Origin: Shimazuella soli
GTDB lineage: Bacteria > Bacillota > Bacilli > Thermoactinomycetales > Thermoactinomycetaceae
Assembly (NCBI RefSeq): GCF_022511585.1
Contig: NZ_JAKWBN010000008.1
Coordinates: forward strand, 62,001-126,000
DNA length: 64,000 bases
Direction of reading: 5' to 3'
In this document: one piece after another, positions 7,994 through 19,240 of the stretch
Layout: the number at the start of each line of letters is the position of its first letter
Position numbering within the stretch: position 1 is the first letter of the stretch
Made by a program: the position numbers and the translations under genes
Notes under the pieces: model-generated
The model's input: the letters and a program-made list of their open reading frames with translations, nothing else
Database searches by the model: none
Told to the model about the DNA's origin: nothing

Positions 7994-8137
7994 GTGAGTT
8001 CACAAGTGCAAGCACATGATGATTCCAATGAAAACAAAGAAAATGAATTTATTGATTTTATGGTATCTGCAGGGGTAGCAGGCGGAGTGCTCTTCGGGAT
8101 TTTTATCGTTGCAACCATCATCAAGTTAGTGATGTAA
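7994..8137 (+). CDS. 47-residue single-span membrane protein
   Basis: The GTG at 7994 lies six bases after GGGGAGGG. The product has a polar, acidic, His/Asn/Glu-rich half ([17 protein letters not shown]) followed by one membrane helix ([21 protein letters not shown]). No family is recognised. The ribosome binding site is strong and a terminator overlaps its stop codon, so it is very probably expressed. Confidence 0.65.
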   Translation: MSSQVQAHDDSNENKENEFIDFMVSAGVAGGVLFGIFIVATIIKLVM

Positions 8138-8160
8138 GGACACCTTGTTTTGGTGTCCTT
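8136..8160 (+). terminator. Terminator before sucC
   Basis: AAGGACACC and GGTGTCCTT pair around a 7-base loop and run into TTTCTC. The stem overlaps the stop codon of the small membrane protein gene. Confidence 0.8.
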
Positions 8161-8166
8161 TTTCTC

Positions 8167-8195
8167 TTGGCAAGTCAAAAAAAATGGACTATACT
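8167..8195 (+). promoter_or_regulatory. Promoter of sucCD
   Basis: TTGGCA, 17 bases, TATACT lie about 100 bases upstream of the sucC start codon and just after the preceding terminator. Confidence 0.6.
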
Positions 8196-8294
8196 TGCAG
8201 GGGAGCCAAGGGAGAAAACTTGAGCAAATCATTTTATTTGCCATTACATATATACCCTGAGTTGGCTTTTTATCTATGGACTGGAGGATGGAGC

Positions 8295-9455
8295 ATGAAC
8301 GTACATGAGTACCAAGGAAAAGAAGTGCTAAAGAAATTTGGCGTCCAAGTACCAAATGGATATGTCGCTTTTAATGCAGATGAAGCAGTACAAGCAGCAC
8401 AATCCTTAGGTGGAAACCTATGGGTGGTAAAAGCACAAATCCATGCAGGTGGACGTGGAAAAGCTGGTGGAGTAAAACTAGCAAAAAGCCTAGATGAAGT
8501 ACGTGAATTTGCAAATGAATTAATCGGAAAAGTACTAGTTACACATCAAACTGGTCCAGAGGGCAAAGAAGTAAAACGTCTTCTTATCGAAGAAGGCTGT
8601 CCAATTGAAAAAGAATACTATATTGGTGTTGTCATCGACCGTTCTTCTAACTCTGTTGTATTGATGGGTTCTGAAGAAGGTGGAACAGAGATCGAAGAAG
8701 TAGCTGAAAAAACACCTGAAAAAATCTTCAAAGAAGTGGTAGATCCAGCAGTAGGTTTGCTGCCTTTCCAAGCGAACCGCCTTGCAAATCGGATCAATAT
8801 CCCAAAAGATAAAGTAAGAGAAGCAGTGAAATTTATGCTTGCTCTTTATAAAGCTTTCGTAGAAAAAGATTGTGCATTAGCAGAAATCAATCCGCTTGTT
8901 ACGACGACAGACGGCCGAGTTATGGCACTTGATGCAAAATTAAACTTTGACTCCAATGCTTTGTATCGCCAAAAAGATATCGTTGCTCTTCGCGATCTAG
9001 ATGAAGAAGATCCAAAAGAGATCGAAGCATCCAAATATGACTTGAGCTATATTGCCTTAGATGGAAACATCGGCTGCATGGTAAATGGTGCTGGACTTGC
9101 AATGGCAACAATGGACATCATCAAACATTATAATGGAGACCCAGCTAACTTCCTGGATGTTGGGGGCGGAGCAACTGCTGAGAAAGTAACAGAAGCTTTT
9201 AAAATTATTTTGTCTGATGAAAAAGTAAAAGGTATTTTTGTCAACATCTTTGGCGGAATCATGAAATGTGATGTTATCGCAGATGGTGTTATTCAAGCAG
9301 CAAAACAAGTTGAACTAGATCGCCCACTTGTGGTACGTCTCGAAGGAACCAATGTGGAACTCGGTAAGAAAATGTTGAATGAGTCCGGTCTTGCAATTGT
9401 AGCAGCAGATTCCATGGCTGATGGAGCACAAAAGATCGTCGAACTAGTGAAATAA
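8295..9455 (+). CDS. sucC: Succinyl-CoA synthetase (ADP-forming), beta subunit
   Basis: 386 residues, the usual length. With SucD it interconverts succinyl-CoA and succinate with nucleotide phosphorylation in the TCA cycle. An N-terminal ATP-grasp domain ([42 protein letters not shown]) is followed by the CoA-ligase-type domain with FLDVGGGA and [13 protein letters not shown]. The longer open frame to 8145 is rejected because the family start is the ATG at 8295, preceded by GGAGGATGGAG. It forms an operon with sucD. Confidence 0.96.
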   Translation: MNVHEYQGKEVLKKFGVQVPNGYVAFNADEAVQAAQSLGGNLWVVKAQIHAGGRGKAGGVKLAKSLDEVREFANELIGKVLVTHQTGPEGKEVKRLLIEEGCPIEKEYYIGVVIDRSSNSVVLMGSEEGGTEIEEVAEKTPEKIFKEVVDPAVGLLPFQANRLANRINIPKDKVREAVKFMLALYKAFVEKDCALAEINPLVTTTDGRVMALDAKLNFDSNALYRQKDIVALRDLDEEDPKEIEASKYDLSYIALDGNIGCMVNGAGLAMATMDIIKHYNGDPANFLDVGGGATAEKVTEAFKIILSDEKVKGIFVNIFGGIMKCDVIADGVIQAAKQVELDRPLVVRLEGTNVELGKKMLNESGLAIVAADSMADGAQKIVELVK

Positions 9456-9479
9456 GGTTGATAGAGAGGAGCATGCAAG

Positions 9480-10385
9480 GTGAGTATTTTTGTTAATAAA
9501 GACACCAAAGTGATCACTCAAGGAATCACAGGTGCAGTTGGTCTTTTCCATACCCAACAAGCGCTTGCGTATGGAACTCAAGTAGTAGGTGGGGTAACTC
9601 CTGGTAAAGGTGGTACCACTGTAGAAGGTCTTCCTGTTTTTAATACGGTTGTAGATGCAGTTGCCGCAACTGGTGCTACTGCTTCCGTTATTTATGTTGC
9701 AGCTCCATTTGCCGCAGATGCTATTATGGAAGCAATCGACGCTGAACTCGATCTCGTTGTTTGTATTACAGAAGGTATTCCTGTACTAGATATGGTAAAA
9801 GTGAAACGTTATTTAGTTGGCAAGAAAACCCGTCTGATCGGACCTAACTGCCCTGGAGTCATCACTCCTGACGAATGTAAAATCGGCATTATGCCTGGAT
9901 ATATTCATAAAAAAGGTCATGTAGGCATTGTTTCCCGCTCTGGAACCTTGACATATGAAGCAGTACATCAGCTCAGTACTCGAGGTATTGGACAATCTAC
10001 TGCGGTTGGTATCGGTGGAGACCCAGTAAACGGAACCAACTTTATCGATGTGTTGGAAGCATTTGAAAATGATCCAGAGACCAAAGCAGTTATCATGATC
10101 GGTGAAATTGGCGGTACTGCTGAGGAAGAAGCAGCAGAATGGATCAAAGCAAATATGACAAAACCTGTTGTGGGCTTCATCGGTGGTCAAACTGCACCTC
10201 CTGGAAAACGTATGGGTCACGCTGGTGCGATTATCTCTGGTGGAAAAGGAACAGCAGCTGAGAAAATTGCTACCTTAGAGCGTTGTGGTGTATCTGTAGC
10301 AGCAACTCCTGCTGTTATTGGAGAAACCTTGGTAAACTTATTGGAAGCAAAAGGATTATTAGATGAATTTGTCGTAAAGAGCTAA
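9480..10385 (+). CDS. sucD: Succinyl-CoA synthetase, alpha subunit
   Basis: 301 residues. An N-terminal Rossmann CoA-binding domain ([21 protein letters not shown]) is followed by the ligase domain carrying the phospho-histidine loop [14 protein letters not shown]. The GTG at 9480 follows AGAGGAGC. It lies 24 bases after sucC and is followed by a strong terminator. Confidence 0.96.
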   Translation: MSIFVNKDTKVITQGITGAVGLFHTQQALAYGTQVVGGVTPGKGGTTVEGLPVFNTVVDAVAATGATASVIYVAAPFAADAIMEAIDAELDLVVCITEGIPVLDMVKVKRYLVGKKTRLIGPNCPGVITPDECKIGIMPGYIHKKGHVGIVSRSGTLTYEAVHQLSTRGIGQSTAVGIGGDPVNGTNFIDVLEAFENDPETKAVIMIGEIGGTAEEEAAEWIKANMTKPVVGFIGGQTAPPGKRMGHAGAIISGGKGTAAEKIATLERCGVSVAATPAVIGETLVNLLEAKGLLDEFVVKS

Positions 10386-10392
10386 TAGTATG

Positions 10393-10419
10393 AAAAGGAA
10401 CCTATCATAGGTTCCTTTT
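10393..10419 (+). terminator. Terminator of sucCD
   Basis: AAAAGGAACCT and AGGTTCCTTTT pair around ATCAT and run into six T. Confidence 0.9.
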
Positions 10420-10446
10420 TTGTTTCCAATAGAGGGGGCTCATCTC

Positions 10447-11529
10447 TTGCTGCGCAAATCATTAATTGCTGTCCATCATCTAAATGGTGTTGGCTGGTCA
10501 ACTATCCGTCACCTATTTCAATTTGGATGGGAAGGTGGCAAAATACAGGAGAGTATTTTAAGTAAATTGCAGGTGAAATCTGCCCAAGTGATCCGCAAAA
10601 ACTGGTCATCTAGTTATATGGATAAAGTGCTTCGTAAACTGGAGGAAAAACAAATTGATACGATAACAATATTTGATGATGATTATCCTCCTCTGTTACG
10701 TGAGCTTCCCCAAGCACCGTGGGTGTTGTACTTACTTGGAGATCGATCGTTATTGAATACCAAATGTATTGCCATTGTCGGTACAAGAAAAGCTAGTATA
10801 TACGGTCGGAAAGTAACGGAACAATTGAGCCGTGAATTATCCCAGGTAAACTGGACGGTTGTCAGTGGAATGGCAGCTGGAATTGATGGTATAGCTCATC
10901 AGAGCGTATTAGCAGCTGGTGGTAAGACGATCGCTGTTTTAGGTACAGGAATCGATGAAATATTTCCCAAACATCATCAAAAATTGTATCATCAATTGAT
11001 TCGATCTGGTTTGGTGATCTCCGAATATCCACCAGGTACACCGGGCCATCCCGGGCTTTTTCCACAGCGAAATCGAATTATCAGTGGTTTGTCTTTTGGG
11101 ACAGTAGTTGTAGAAGCTGCAGAGAGAAGCGGGTCTTTAATAACGGCTGAGTTTAGCATGGAGCAAGGCAGAGAAGTATTTGCTGTGCCAGGTCCGATTC
11201 ATTCGCAAGGAAGCAAAGGAACACTCTCTTTGATTCAACAAGGAGCAAAGTGCGTGCAATCGGTGACGGATATATTGGAAGAACTTCCAGATTGGCGTAC
11301 AGAAGCCTTTACAGAAACGAAGCAGGAGATTGCAGTTGCGATCGAATTAACTTCCTTAGAACAAGAAGTTTGGGAATATCTTTCTGATGAACCTGAGCAT
11401 ATCACATCTTTAATGGAAAGAATTACGGACAAAATGACAATTAGCGATTTACATAGTTCTTTGTTATCTTTAGAAATAAAAGGTTGTATCGCTCAGTTGC
11501 CAGGTTCGCATTACATAAAGAAATCTTGA
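10447..11529 (+). CDS. dprA: DNA-processing protein A
   Basis: About 360 residues. DprA loads RecA on incoming single-stranded DNA during transformation. The Rossmann-like core is visible: CIAIVGTRKASIYG, VSGMAAGIDGIAH, TIAVLGTGIDEIFP, SEYPPGTPGHPG, FPQRNRIISGLS, and a C-terminal winged-helix-like part. The frame opens at 10420, but AGAGGGGG eight bases before the TTG at 10447 decides the start. It stands in the usual place between sucD and topA. Confidence 0.93.
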   Translation: MLRKSLIAVHHLNGVGWSTIRHLFQFGWEGGKIQESILSKLQVKSAQVIRKNWSSSYMDKVLRKLEEKQIDTITIFDDDYPPLLRELPQAPWVLYLLGDRSLLNTKCIAIVGTRKASIYGRKVTEQLSRELSQVNWTVVSGMAAGIDGIAHQSVLAAGGKTIAVLGTGIDEIFPKHHQKLYHQLIRSGLVISEYPPGTPGHPGLFPQRNRIISGLSFGTVVVEAAERSGSLITAEFSMEQGREVFAVPGPIHSQGSKGTLSLIQQGAKCVQSVTDILEELPDWRTEAFTETKQEIAVAIELTSLEQEVWEYLSDEPEHITSLMERITDKMTISDLHSSLLSLEIKGCIAQLPGSHYIKKS

Positions 11530-11690
11530 TTTGTTTAAATTTCTAGTAACTGGATTGTATGGATAGAGATGAAGTGAAATCATTATTTCTTATAGTCAAC
11601 ATACATACAACATATAACTTTTGTTGCACACTGATGTTTGGTTTGGTATGTTATCTGGTATGAACGAAAGGCGAGGAAGGAGGGCCCCTG

Positions 11691-13763
11691 ATGGCCGACT
11701 CGTTGGTGATCGTAGAGTCCCCAGCAAAAGCAAAAACTATTAGTAAATATTTGGGTCGTGGTTATATTGTAAAGGCATCGATGGGCCATGTTCGAGATTT
11801 ACCAAAGAGCCAATTAGGTGTAGATGTGGAGCAAGATTTTCAGCCTAAATATATAACGGTTCGTGGTAAAGGCGATGTGATGAAACAATTAAAGGATGCC
11901 AAAAAGCGTGTAAAACGGGTTTATCTAGCGGCTGACCCTGATCGTGAGGGGGAAGCGATTGCTTGGCATTTGGCTAACAGTTTAAATATTGATCCAAATG
12001 AAAGTTGCCGTGTTGTTTTTCGAGAAATTACCAAACAAGCTGTGAAAGACGCGTTTAAACAACCGCGTCCTATTAATATGGATTTGGTCAACGCGCAACA
12101 AGCACGACGAATTCTCGATCGTTTGGTTGGTTATGGTATAAGCCCACTCCTTTGGAAAAAGGTAAAACGAGGCTTGAGTGCTGGCCGAGTACAATCGATT
12201 GCAGTAAAACTTGTGATTGACCGCGAAAAAGAAATACGAAATTTTAAGCCAGAGGAATACTGGACAGTTACTGCTCATTTATCGACTGGTAAAGAAACGA
12301 TTGAAGCACAATTTTATGGATATGAAAATAAGAAGACAGAATTAAAAAAAGAGGCCGATGTTGAAAAGTTATTAGCAGCGATAAAAGGAAAAAGATTTAT
12401 TGTATCTGACGTCCGCTTAACAGAACGTAAGCGTAATCCGTCTCCTCCTTTTATTACCAGTACACTGCAACAAGAAGCTGCCCGTAAACTTAATTTCCGT
12501 CCGCAAAAAACAATGGCAATAGCGCAGCAGCTCTATGAAGGAATAGAGCTTGGAAAAGCGGGTAGCGTAGGACTTATTACCTATATGCGTACGGACTCGA
12601 CGAGAATAAGTGATACGGCAAAAGAGGAAGCAAAAAATTATATTCGGAAAACGTATGGAGACAATTATGTGTCCAAAGGAAGCAAAGGTGCTGCTAAGAA
12701 GGCAAATTCTCAAGATGCTCACGAGGCAGTTCGACCATCTTCTGTACTTCGTACTCCAGCAGAGGTAAAAGATTATTTAAAACGAGATCAATTTCGTTTA
12801 TATAAGCTCATATGGGAAAGATTTGTCGCAAGTCAAATGGCACCTGCTATTTTAGATGCTGTTACTGCTGATATACAAGCAGGAATAGCAACATTTCGTG
12901 CAACTGGATCAAAAATAAAATTTCAAGGGTTTATGAAGGTATACATTGAGGGAACAGATGAAAAGAAGCAGGAAGAAGAAAAATTTCTACCAGCTTTGGA
13001 ACCAAAACAAACTTTGACCAAGAAAAAAATAGACCCAAAGCAACACTTTACACAACCACCTCCCCGATATACAGAAGCGAGATTGGTCAAAACATTGGAA
13101 GAAAAAGGGATAGGTAGACCTAGTACCTATGCACCTACATTAGATACCATTCAGAAACGCGGCTATGTTTTGATGGAGGACAAACGTTTTGTCCCTTCTG
13201 AACTAGGGGAAATTGTATTAGCTATGATGGAAGAATTTTTTCCAGAGATTTTAGATGTCACCTTTACTGCTCATATGGAAGAAGATTTGGATCAAGTTGA
13301 AGAAGGGCAAATCGACTGGGTGAAGTTGTTGGCTGAATTTTATAAGCCATTTCGAAGTCGTTTATCCGTCGCTGAGGAAGAGATGGCAGAAGTAGAGATT
13401 GCGGACGAAGAATCGGATGAAGTCTGTGAGAAGTGTGGCAAGGTAATGGTTTACAAGCATGGCCGTTTTGGGAAATTTTTAGCTTGTTCTGGATTTCCTG
13501 ATTGTCGTAATACAAAGGCAATCGTCAAATCTACGGGCGTAACTTGTCCGGTTTGTCATGAAGGGGAAGTAGTAGAGCGAAAGAGTAAAAAGAATCGGTT
13601 GTTTTATGGATGTACACGCTACCCCGAGTGCGATTTTGTTTCTTGGGATAAACCAGTTCCTCGTCCATGCCCCCGATGTAAGGGATTGTTAGTAGAAAAA
13701 AAGAAAAAGAAAGAAACATTCATTGTTTGCACCAAGTGTGATTACGAAGAGGAGAAAAATTAA
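11691..13763 (+). CDS. topA: DNA topoisomerase I
   Basis: 690 residues, the normal length; relaxes negative supercoils. Toprim domain: [18 protein letters not shown] and [14 protein letters not shown]. The active tyrosine is in [12 protein letters not shown]. Three C-terminal zinc ribbons are intact: [11 protein letters not shown] through [16 protein letters not shown] through YPECDF, and CPRCKG through CTKC. The start ATG follows GAAGGAGGG. The 160-base gap before it is A+T-rich and likely contains its own promoter. Confidence 0.96.
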   Translation: MADSLVIVESPAKAKTISKYLGRGYIVKASMGHVRDLPKSQLGVDVEQDFQPKYITVRGKGDVMKQLKDAKKRVKRVYLAADPDREGEAIAWHLANSLNIDPNESCRVVFREITKQAVKDAFKQPRPINMDLVNAQQARRILDRLVGYGISPLLWKKVKRGLSAGRVQSIAVKLVIDREKEIRNFKPEEYWTVTAHLSTGKETIEAQFYGYENKKTELKKEADVEKLLAAIKGKRFIVSDVRLTERKRNPSPPFITSTLQQEAARKLNFRPQKTMAIAQQLYEGIELGKAGSVGLITYMRTDSTRISDTAKEEAKNYIRKTYGDNYVSKGSKGAAKKANSQDAHEAVRPSSVLRTPAEVKDYLKRDQFRLYKLIWERFVASQMAPAILDAVTADIQAGIATFRATGSKIKFQGFMKVYIEGTDEKKQEEEKFLPALEPKQTLTKKKIDPKQHFTQPPPRYTEARLVKTLEEKGIGRPSTYAPTLDTIQKRGYVLMEDKRFVPSELGEIVLAMMEEFFPEILDVTFTAHMEEDLDQVEEGQIDWVKLLAEFYKPFRSRLSVAEEEMAEVEIADEESDEVCEKCGKVMVYKHGRFGKFLACSGFPDCRNTKAIVKSTGVTCPVCHEGEVVERKSKKNRLFYGCTRYPECDFVSWDKPVPRPCPRCKGLLVEKKKKKETFIVCTKCDYEEEKN

Positions 13764-13764
13764 C

Positions 13765-15087
13765 ATGAAAAGCGTTACAGTAATAGGTGCAGGATTGGCA
13801 GGTAGCGAGGCTGCTTGGCAAATTGCTTCTCGCGGGGTTGCCGTTAAATTGATCGAGATGCGACCTGTTCGAAAAACACCAGCTCACAGGTCAGATCAGT
13901 TTGCAGAGTTGGTATGCAGCAATTCTCTCAGAGCTGCTGGCCTTACTAATGCAGTCGGTATTTTAAAAGAAGAGATGCGGAGACTTCATTCTTTAATCAT
14001 CAAAAGCGCAGACCAGCACGCAGTTCCTGCAGGTGGTGCGCTTGCTGTGGATCGAGAAGCATTTTCTCAGACCATTACCCGTACTTTATCCGAGCATCCT
14101 AACATAGAAGTAGTCAAAGAAGAAGTAAAAGAGCTGCCTGATGGCATAACGGTAGTTGCTACAGGTCCTCTGACATCGCCAGATTTGTCTGCCAAACTTC
14201 AAACGCTGACTGGAGAAGAATATTTGTATTTCTATGATGCTGCTGCACCTATTGTGGAGAAAGACAGCATAAATATGGAAAAGGTTTTCCTGCAATCACG
14301 TTATGATAAAGGGGAAGCAGCATATCTCAATTGTCCAATGAATGAAGATGAATTTAATCGGTTTTATGATGCACTCATCTCAGCAGAATCTGCCCCTTTA
14401 AAAGAATTCGAAAAAGAAATCTATTTTGAGGGATGCATGCCAATAGAGGTAATGGCTCGTCGCGGCAAGAAAACATTGCTCTTTGGACCGATGAAACCAG
14501 TTGGACTGACAGATCCACGAACAGGAAAGCGTCCTTTTGCTGTCGTTCAGCTCAGACAAGATAACAGCGCTGGAACATTGTTTAACCTAGTGGGATTTCA
14601 AACACACCTTAAATGGGGACCACAAAAAGAAGTACTTCAATTAATTCCTGGTTTGGAAGATGCAGAAATTGTTCGCTATGGTGTTATGCACCGCAATACA
14701 TTTTTAAATTCGCCTAAGTTACTCAAACCTACTTATCAGTTTCGGGGTCGGGATGATTTATTCTTTGCTGGCCAAATTACAGGTGTAGAAGGGTATGTGG
14801 AGTCTGCTGCAGCAGGTTTATTAGCAGGGATAAATGCTGCGCGTTTGGCTAAGAAAGAAGAACTTGTCACTTTATCTCCTGCTACAGCAATGGGGAGTTT
14901 GGCTCACTACATAACGACAACAGATAGTAAACATTTTCAACCGATGAATGCAAACTTTGGGTTATTTGCTCCGCTGGATTCTCCAATGAGAGGAAAGAAG
15001 GAGCGAGCAGAACAATATGCTGAGCGTGCTATATTAGAGTTGGGTAAAATATCTACTCAGATCAATGTACAGTCTTATGATAGATAG
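13765..15087 (+). CDS. trmFO: tRNA (uracil-5-)-methyltransferase, folate/FAD-dependent
   Basis: 440 residues; makes ribothymidine at tRNA position 54 using methylene-tetrahydrofolate. The FAD-binding motif [16 protein letters not shown] is at the N-terminus, followed by [15 protein letters not shown] and the C-terminal [16 protein letters not shown]. The start is the ATG at 13765, one base after the topA stop codon, with GAAGAGGAG inside topA as binding site. In Bacillus the recombinase gene xerC/codV follows; here hslV follows directly. Confidence 0.95.
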   Translation: MKSVTVIGAGLAGSEAAWQIASRGVAVKLIEMRPVRKTPAHRSDQFAELVCSNSLRAAGLTNAVGILKEEMRRLHSLIIKSADQHAVPAGGALAVDREAFSQTITRTLSEHPNIEVVKEEVKELPDGITVVATGPLTSPDLSAKLQTLTGEEYLYFYDAAAPIVEKDSINMEKVFLQSRYDKGEAAYLNCPMNEDEFNRFYDALISAESAPLKEFEKEIYFEGCMPIEVMARRGKKTLLFGPMKPVGLTDPRTGKRPFAVVQLRQDNSAGTLFNLVGFQTHLKWGPQKEVLQLIPGLEDAEIVRYGVMHRNTFLNSPKLLKPTYQFRGRDDLFFAGQITGVEGYVESAAAGLLAGINAARLAKKEELVTLSPATAMGSLAHYITTTDSKHFQPMNANFGLFAPLDSPMRGKKERAEQYAERAILELGKISTQINVQSYDR

Positions 15088-15101
15088 AAAGTAGGGATAC
15101 A

Positions 15102-15641
15102 ATGGAGCAATTTCATGCAACTACTATCTTTGCCATTCGTCATAATGGGGAAGCTGCAATAGCTGGTGATGGTCAGGTTACATTTGGAAATCAAATGATC
15201 ATGAAACATGGTGCCAAGAAAATTCGCCGACTTTACCGTGGGCAGGTAGTAGCAGGATTTGCAGGTTCTGTAGCAGATGCTATTACATTGTTTGAAAAAT
15301 TCGAAGGAAAGCTTGAAGAATACCAAGGTTCTCTCACCAGAGCAGCAGTAGAGTTAGCAAAAGAATGGCGTACAGATAAGATGTTGAAATCTTTAGAAGC
15401 GATGTTGATTGTATTAAATAAAGAACAATTGTTATTGGTTTCTGGTAATGGGGAAGTGATTGAGCCAGATGATGATGTATTAGCTATCGGTTCAGGAGGA
15501 AGTTATGCATTGTCTGCTGGTCGTGCATTAAAAAGATATGCCCCTGATTTAACTGCAAAAGAGATAGCCAAAGCCTCTTTGACTATTGCTAGTGAAGTTT
15601 GTGTGTTTACCAATGATCATATCATCGTTGAGGAGGCTTAA
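15102..15641 (+). CDS. hslV: HslV/ClpQ peptidase subunit
   Basis: 179 residues, the proteolytic chamber partner of HslU. It closely follows Bacillus Clp[80 protein letters not shown]. The N-terminus reads MEQFHATTI: in Bacillus ClpQ the second residue is the catalytic Ser, whereas here it is Glu, so the nucleophile would have to be Thr7 or Thr8 after trimming. No alternative in-frame start exists. Two bases separate it from hslU. Confidence 0.93.
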   Translation: MEQFHATTIFAIRHNGEAAIAGDGQVTFGNQMIMKHGAKKIRRLYRGQVVAGFAGSVADAITLFEKFEGKLEEYQGSLTRAAVELAKEWRTDKMLKSLEAMLIVLNKEQLLLVSGNGEVIEPDDDVLAIGSGGSYALSAGRALKRYAPDLTAKEIAKASLTIASEVCVFTNDHIIVEEA

Positions 15642-15643
15642 AG

Positions 15644-17023
15644 ATGTTAACTCCAAGGCAAATTGTTACAGAATTAAACAAGCATATTGTAGGTCAAGAT
15701 GAAGCCAAACGGGCTGTGGCTATAGCACTACGCAATCGTTATCGTCGCAGTTTACTGCCCTCTGAGTTAAAAGAGGAGATTGTTCCGAAAAATATTTTGA
15801 TGGTTGGACCTACTGGGGTTGGGAAAACAGAAATCGCTCGAAGGCTTGCAAAATTGGTGGGAGCGCCTTTTGTAAAGCTTGAAGCTACCAAGTTTACCGA
15901 AGTGGGTTATGTGGGCCGAGATGTCGAATCCATGATCCGAGATCTTACAGAAACAGCAATTCGAATGGTAAAAGGCGAAAAGCTATCAAAAGTGAAGGAA
16001 CAAGCAAAAATATTGGCAGATGAACGTTTGGTGGAATTGCTAGTGCCGGATAAAAAGCAGACTTCCTCTTTTAAAAATCCAATAGAAATGCTTTTTCAAA
16101 CGGGCCAGCCAAAAGAAGAGCCTTCTAAAGAAGAAAATGCCTCTTTGCGGCTAGAACGAAATAAGATGGCCGTGCGCCTTCAGCAAGGTGAGCTTGAAGA
16201 TCAACTAGTTGAACTAGAGATCGAAGAACAAATGGGCTCTATGTTCGATATGTTTGCTGGTATGGGTGGCGACCAAATGGGCATGAATATGCAAGAAATG
16301 TTTAGCAATATTATGCCTAAGAAAAAGAAAAAGCGCCGTCTTCCTGTAAAAGAAGCAAGGGAAATTTTGATCCAAGAAGAAGGGCAAAAATTGATTGATA
16401 TGGATCAAGTGACTCAAGAGGCATTGGAACGTGTAGAACAAGCAGGGATTATTTTCTTAGATGAAATTGATAAAATCGCTGGTAAAGATAAGCATGGTCC
16501 AGATGTTTCCCGTGAAGGCGTTCAACGTGATATTTTGCCAATAGTAGAAGGATCAACTGTGGTTACCAAGTATGGTTCTATTCGAACTGATCATATTTTG
16601 TTTATTGCGGCAGGAGCATTTCATGTTGCAAAACCATCTGATCTTATCCCAGAACTTCAAGGGCGTTTTCCCATTCGAGTAGAATTGAATGATCTAACAT
16701 CAGACGACTTTGTCCGTATTTTGACAGAACCGAAAAGTGCACTTTTGAAACAATATGCAGCTCTCTTGGAAACGGAAGGAATTAAAGTTACTTTCACAGA
16801 ACCTGCCATCAGAGAGATTGCGAAGTTAGCAGCAGATGTGAACAGTCAGACTGAAAACATTGGTGCAAGAAGGTTGCATACGATACTAGAGCGATTGTTA
16901 GAAGAACTTTCTTTTGAGGCTCCTGATATTACTTTGGAGGAAATAACAGTAACTCCTGAGTATGTCAAGGAAAGATTGAGCAGTATTGTATCGGATCGAG
17001 ATTTAAGCCAATATATTTTGTAA
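15644..17023 (+). CDS. hslU: HslU/ClpY ATPase subunit
   Basis: 459 residues; unfolds substrates and feeds HslV. AAA+ features: [15 protein letters not shown] (Walker A), GYVGRDVES pore loop, a charged Met-rich inserted I-domain (about residues 140-245), [11 protein letters not shown] (Walker B), and an arginine-bearing [11 protein letters not shown] segment. The C-terminus ends LSQYIL, matching the tail that docks into HslV. A terminator follows; codY, which follows in Bacillus, is absent. Confidence 0.95.
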   Translation: MLTPRQIVTELNKHIVGQDEAKRAVAIALRNRYRRSLLPSELKEEIVPKNILMVGPTGVGKTEIARRLAKLVGAPFVKLEATKFTEVGYVGRDVESMIRDLTETAIRMVKGEKLSKVKEQAKILADERLVELLVPDKKQTSSFKNPIEMLFQTGQPKEEPSKEENASLRLERNKMAVRLQQGELEDQLVELEIEEQMGSMFDMFAGMGGDQMGMNMQEMFSNIMPKKKKKRRLPVKEAREILIQEEGQKLIDMDQVTQEALERVEQAGIIFLDEIDKIAGKDKHGPDVSREGVQRDILPIVEGSTVVTKYGSIRTDHILFIAAGAFHVAKPSDLIPELQGRFPIRVELNDLTSDDFVRILTEPKSALLKQYAALLETEGIKVTFTEPAIREIAKLAADVNSQTENIGARRLHTILERLLEELSFEAPDITLEEITVTPEYVKERLSSIVSDRDLSQYIL

Positions 17024-17025
17024 GT

Positions 17026-17051
17026 AAAAAGAAGCCGTTCGGCTTCTTTTT
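17026..17051. terminator. Terminator between hslU and the convergent deacetylase gene
   Basis: AAAAAGAAGCC and GGCTTCTTTTT pair perfectly around GTTC. A-run and T-run on opposite sides allow function in both directions. Confidence 0.88.
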
Positions 17052-17053
17052 GT

Positions 17054-18259
17054 CTATTGAGTTGGCAAATGCTGTCTGTTTTGAATGTTTGCCAACATGG
17101 AATTAAACTGTGGGGAAACACTATGGTAGCCAATAGCGAAGGAATCTGCCATGGGATTCCAAGCTTGATATACAAATGCGGCTTTTTTTACTCGAAAGGC
17201 TTGGCTGGTGTTAGGAGTAATAGTTGAACCAACAGTAACTCTATTCCAATCATTTCTTGATACATATAAACGAACATCTGTTATTGCTTTTTGATTATAC
17301 AAGTCTACCAGAGCTTGTCCACTGATGGAGTGAGATAAAGAGCTATCGTGTTGTGACATCGCTTTAAAACTTGCACCTGGATATTTTTGTGCATATTCCA
17401 TCACTAACGATTTCATTTCATCTAAAGTCAAAGTTCCATCAGATGTGAGATTACGTATATGAATATTTTCAGGTTTGACACCTAGCTGCATCAATGCAGA
17501 TTTTAGCTCGTGCGTTCTGGCATCAGAAAACCTTTGATTATCAATATGGCCGTATCCTTCTGTGACAGGGTTGTGGGTCCCGCCCCACCAACTGGAACTA
17601 GCTTCCCCATTTAATATCTTTTGAGCAATTGATCCAGCACCATCGGTATATAAAACCGCTATCACTTCTCTTCCAGCATCTAAGTGTTGGGTGATAGCAA
17701 CTCCCATTGACAAGGTTTCGTCATCTTGGTGAGGAATAAAAAAGATAGCTGGCGGAGTACTGGCGATCTTGGGAGAAATTAATGATGTTTTTGGAGCTAA
17801 AGTATCAGGATCTTTTAATGTTTTTGGCTGGGTGACAACAATAAAGTTCCCTCCTCCATTTACTTCTGCTAAAATTTTATTTTTTTTAGCATCATAGCTT
17901 TGGTTTTCTACGCGAAAATATCCAGCTTCTTCTCCAGAAGATTCATACCGATATAATACTGCTTCCTTTACATCTTTTTTGACTGGTATGTTCAAAGTAT
18001 ACACAAGGCTCTTATCTTGGGAATGTATTTCGAATTTCAAATCTTCTCCCATCTTTAATGATTGGAGATTACTAGGGCGGATAGTGAATTTTTTGCTTAC
18101 ATCTCCTGTTCCTTTCACCGTCCCAGTTATTTTCCATTTGTTACTTGGAATAGGGCTACTCTGTTTGGAAATGGCACTAGCAGATGGAGCAGAGAAAAGG
18201 CTGAAGGAGAGAAGGCAGCAACAAATAACAATAAACAAAAACAGATGTAATTTCCTCAA
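17054..18259 (-). CDS. Secreted PIG-L/LmbE family deacetylase
   Basis: 401 residues. A signal peptide (FLFIVICCCLLSFSLFSAP, cleavage probably near SASA) is followed by a beta-rich domain (about residues 40-160) and a PIG-L catalytic domain with FFIPHQDDETLSMG, the PHxDDE metal-binding motif. Relatives remove N-acetyl groups from GlcNAc-containing substrates; cell wall or polysaccharide is a reasonable guess for an exported member. The TTG at 18259 follows AAAGGAGA. It occupies, with the next gene, the place of codY and the flagellar operon in Bacillus. Confidence 0.85.
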   Translation of the reverse strand: MRKLHLFLFIVICCCLLSFSLFSAPSASAISKQSSPIPSNKWKITGTVKGTGDVSKKFTIRPSNLQSLKMGEDLKFEIHSQDKSLVYTLNIPVKKDVKEAVLYRYESSGEEAGYFRVENQSYDAKKNKILAEVNGGGNFIVVTQPKTLKDPDTLAPKTSLISPKIASTPPAIFFIPHQDDETLSMGVAITQHLDAGREVIAVLYTDGAGSIAQKILNGEASSSWWGGTHNPVTEGYGHIDNQRFSDARTHELKSALMQLGVKPENIHIRNLTSDGTLTLDEMKSLVMEYAQKYPGASFKAMSQHDSSLSHSISGQALVDLYNQKAITDVRLYVSRNDWNRVTVGSTITPNTSQAFRVKKAAFVYQAWNPMADSFAIGYHSVSPQFNSMLANIQNRQHLPTQ

Positions 18260-18499
18260 AGTTGAATCTCCTTTTGTTTTAGAGTGATATCATTTTCGTT
18301 GTTGCACAATTTATTTTAATAGAAAATTTCTGATGACGCCATGTGGGAATATTGAATTACGGAATGTTCAGAAATATCTTTTTAGAATCGCAAAAGAAAG
18401 TATCTATTGAATGTTTTTCCTCGTATCTGTCTACCATTTTCTCTATTTTTATGATAATAATATTTGTTGTAATAATGTTAACAAAGGAGCTGGATATAC

Positions 18500-19189
18500 A
18501 TGAGTGATCGCGTTATGTCTGATGGCGAAAAATGGCTACGAAAATCAGCTGAAATGGGTAATGTAAAAGCAATGCATAATCTAGGATGGAGATTACTAGA
18601 TGGTGCGGGTCTTCCTCATAATGAGCAAGAAGGTGAAATGTGGCTAAAAAGAGCTATTTCACTTAATTATGATCCTGCACTAAGTGCGCTGGGTTGGAGA
18701 CTTTTAGATGGGAAGGGAATTACACAAAACATTGCAGAAGGTGAACGCTTGCTTAGAGAAGCAACGAATAAAGGTAATACATATGCTATGTGCTCTCTAG
18801 CATGGGCTATTCTAAAGGGAACTCTACCAAATAATGATTTAGCTGAAGCAGAAAGACTATTGACTCGTGCTGCAGAAGGTGGAAATTTAGATGCGATGGA
18901 CAGCTTGGGATGGCGTTATCTAGATGCTAGTGGATTTGCTTATAATCAAGAATTAGGAGAGCATTGGTTGAAAAAAGCTTCAGATGCAGGTAGTGCAGAA
19001 TCCATGTACCAGTTAGGATGGCGTTTAGTGGAAGGTTTTACCTTGCCACACAATGAACCAGAAGGAATCATGTGGTTGGAAAAAGCTGCTAATGCAGGAC
19101 ATACTCATGCGATGTCATATCTTGGGAATTTATTGCTGGACAAAGAAGAATTTGCTCAAAAACAGCAGAATCCCAGTAATTTACACTGA
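18500..19189 (+). CDS. Sel1-repeat protein
   Basis: 229 residues built of about six Sel1-like (TPR-related) repeats of roughly 35 residues. The recurring core is ALGWRLLDGKG / NLGWRLLDGAG followed by AEGERLLREA-type helices. There is no signal peptide, so a cytoplasmic protein-binding scaffold is likely. The ATG at 18500 follows AAAGGAGC. The 240-base gap shared with the divergent deacetylase gene is A+T-rich; I see no clear operator in it. Confidence 0.8.
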   Translation: MSDRVMSDGEKWLRKSAEMGNVKAMHNLGWRLLDGAGLPHNEQEGEMWLKRAISLNYDPALSALGWRLLDGKGITQNIAEGERLLREATNKGNTYAMCSLAWAILKGTLPNNDLAEAERLLTRAAEGGNLDAMDSLGWRYLDASGFAYNQELGEHWLKKASDAGSAESMYQLGWRLVEGFTLPHNEPEGIMWLEKAANAGHTHAMSYLGNLLLDKEEFAQKQQNPSNLH

Positions 19190-19205
19190 TTTGCGAACTT
19201 AAGCC

Positions 19206-19235
19206 TTGCAAGCTATTTGCTTTGTATGATATATT
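19206..19235 (+). promoter_or_regulatory. Promoter of rpsB
   Basis: TTGCAA, 18 bases, TATATT, about 110 bases upstream of the rpsB start codon. Confidence 0.5.
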
Positions 19236-19240
19236 CGTGA

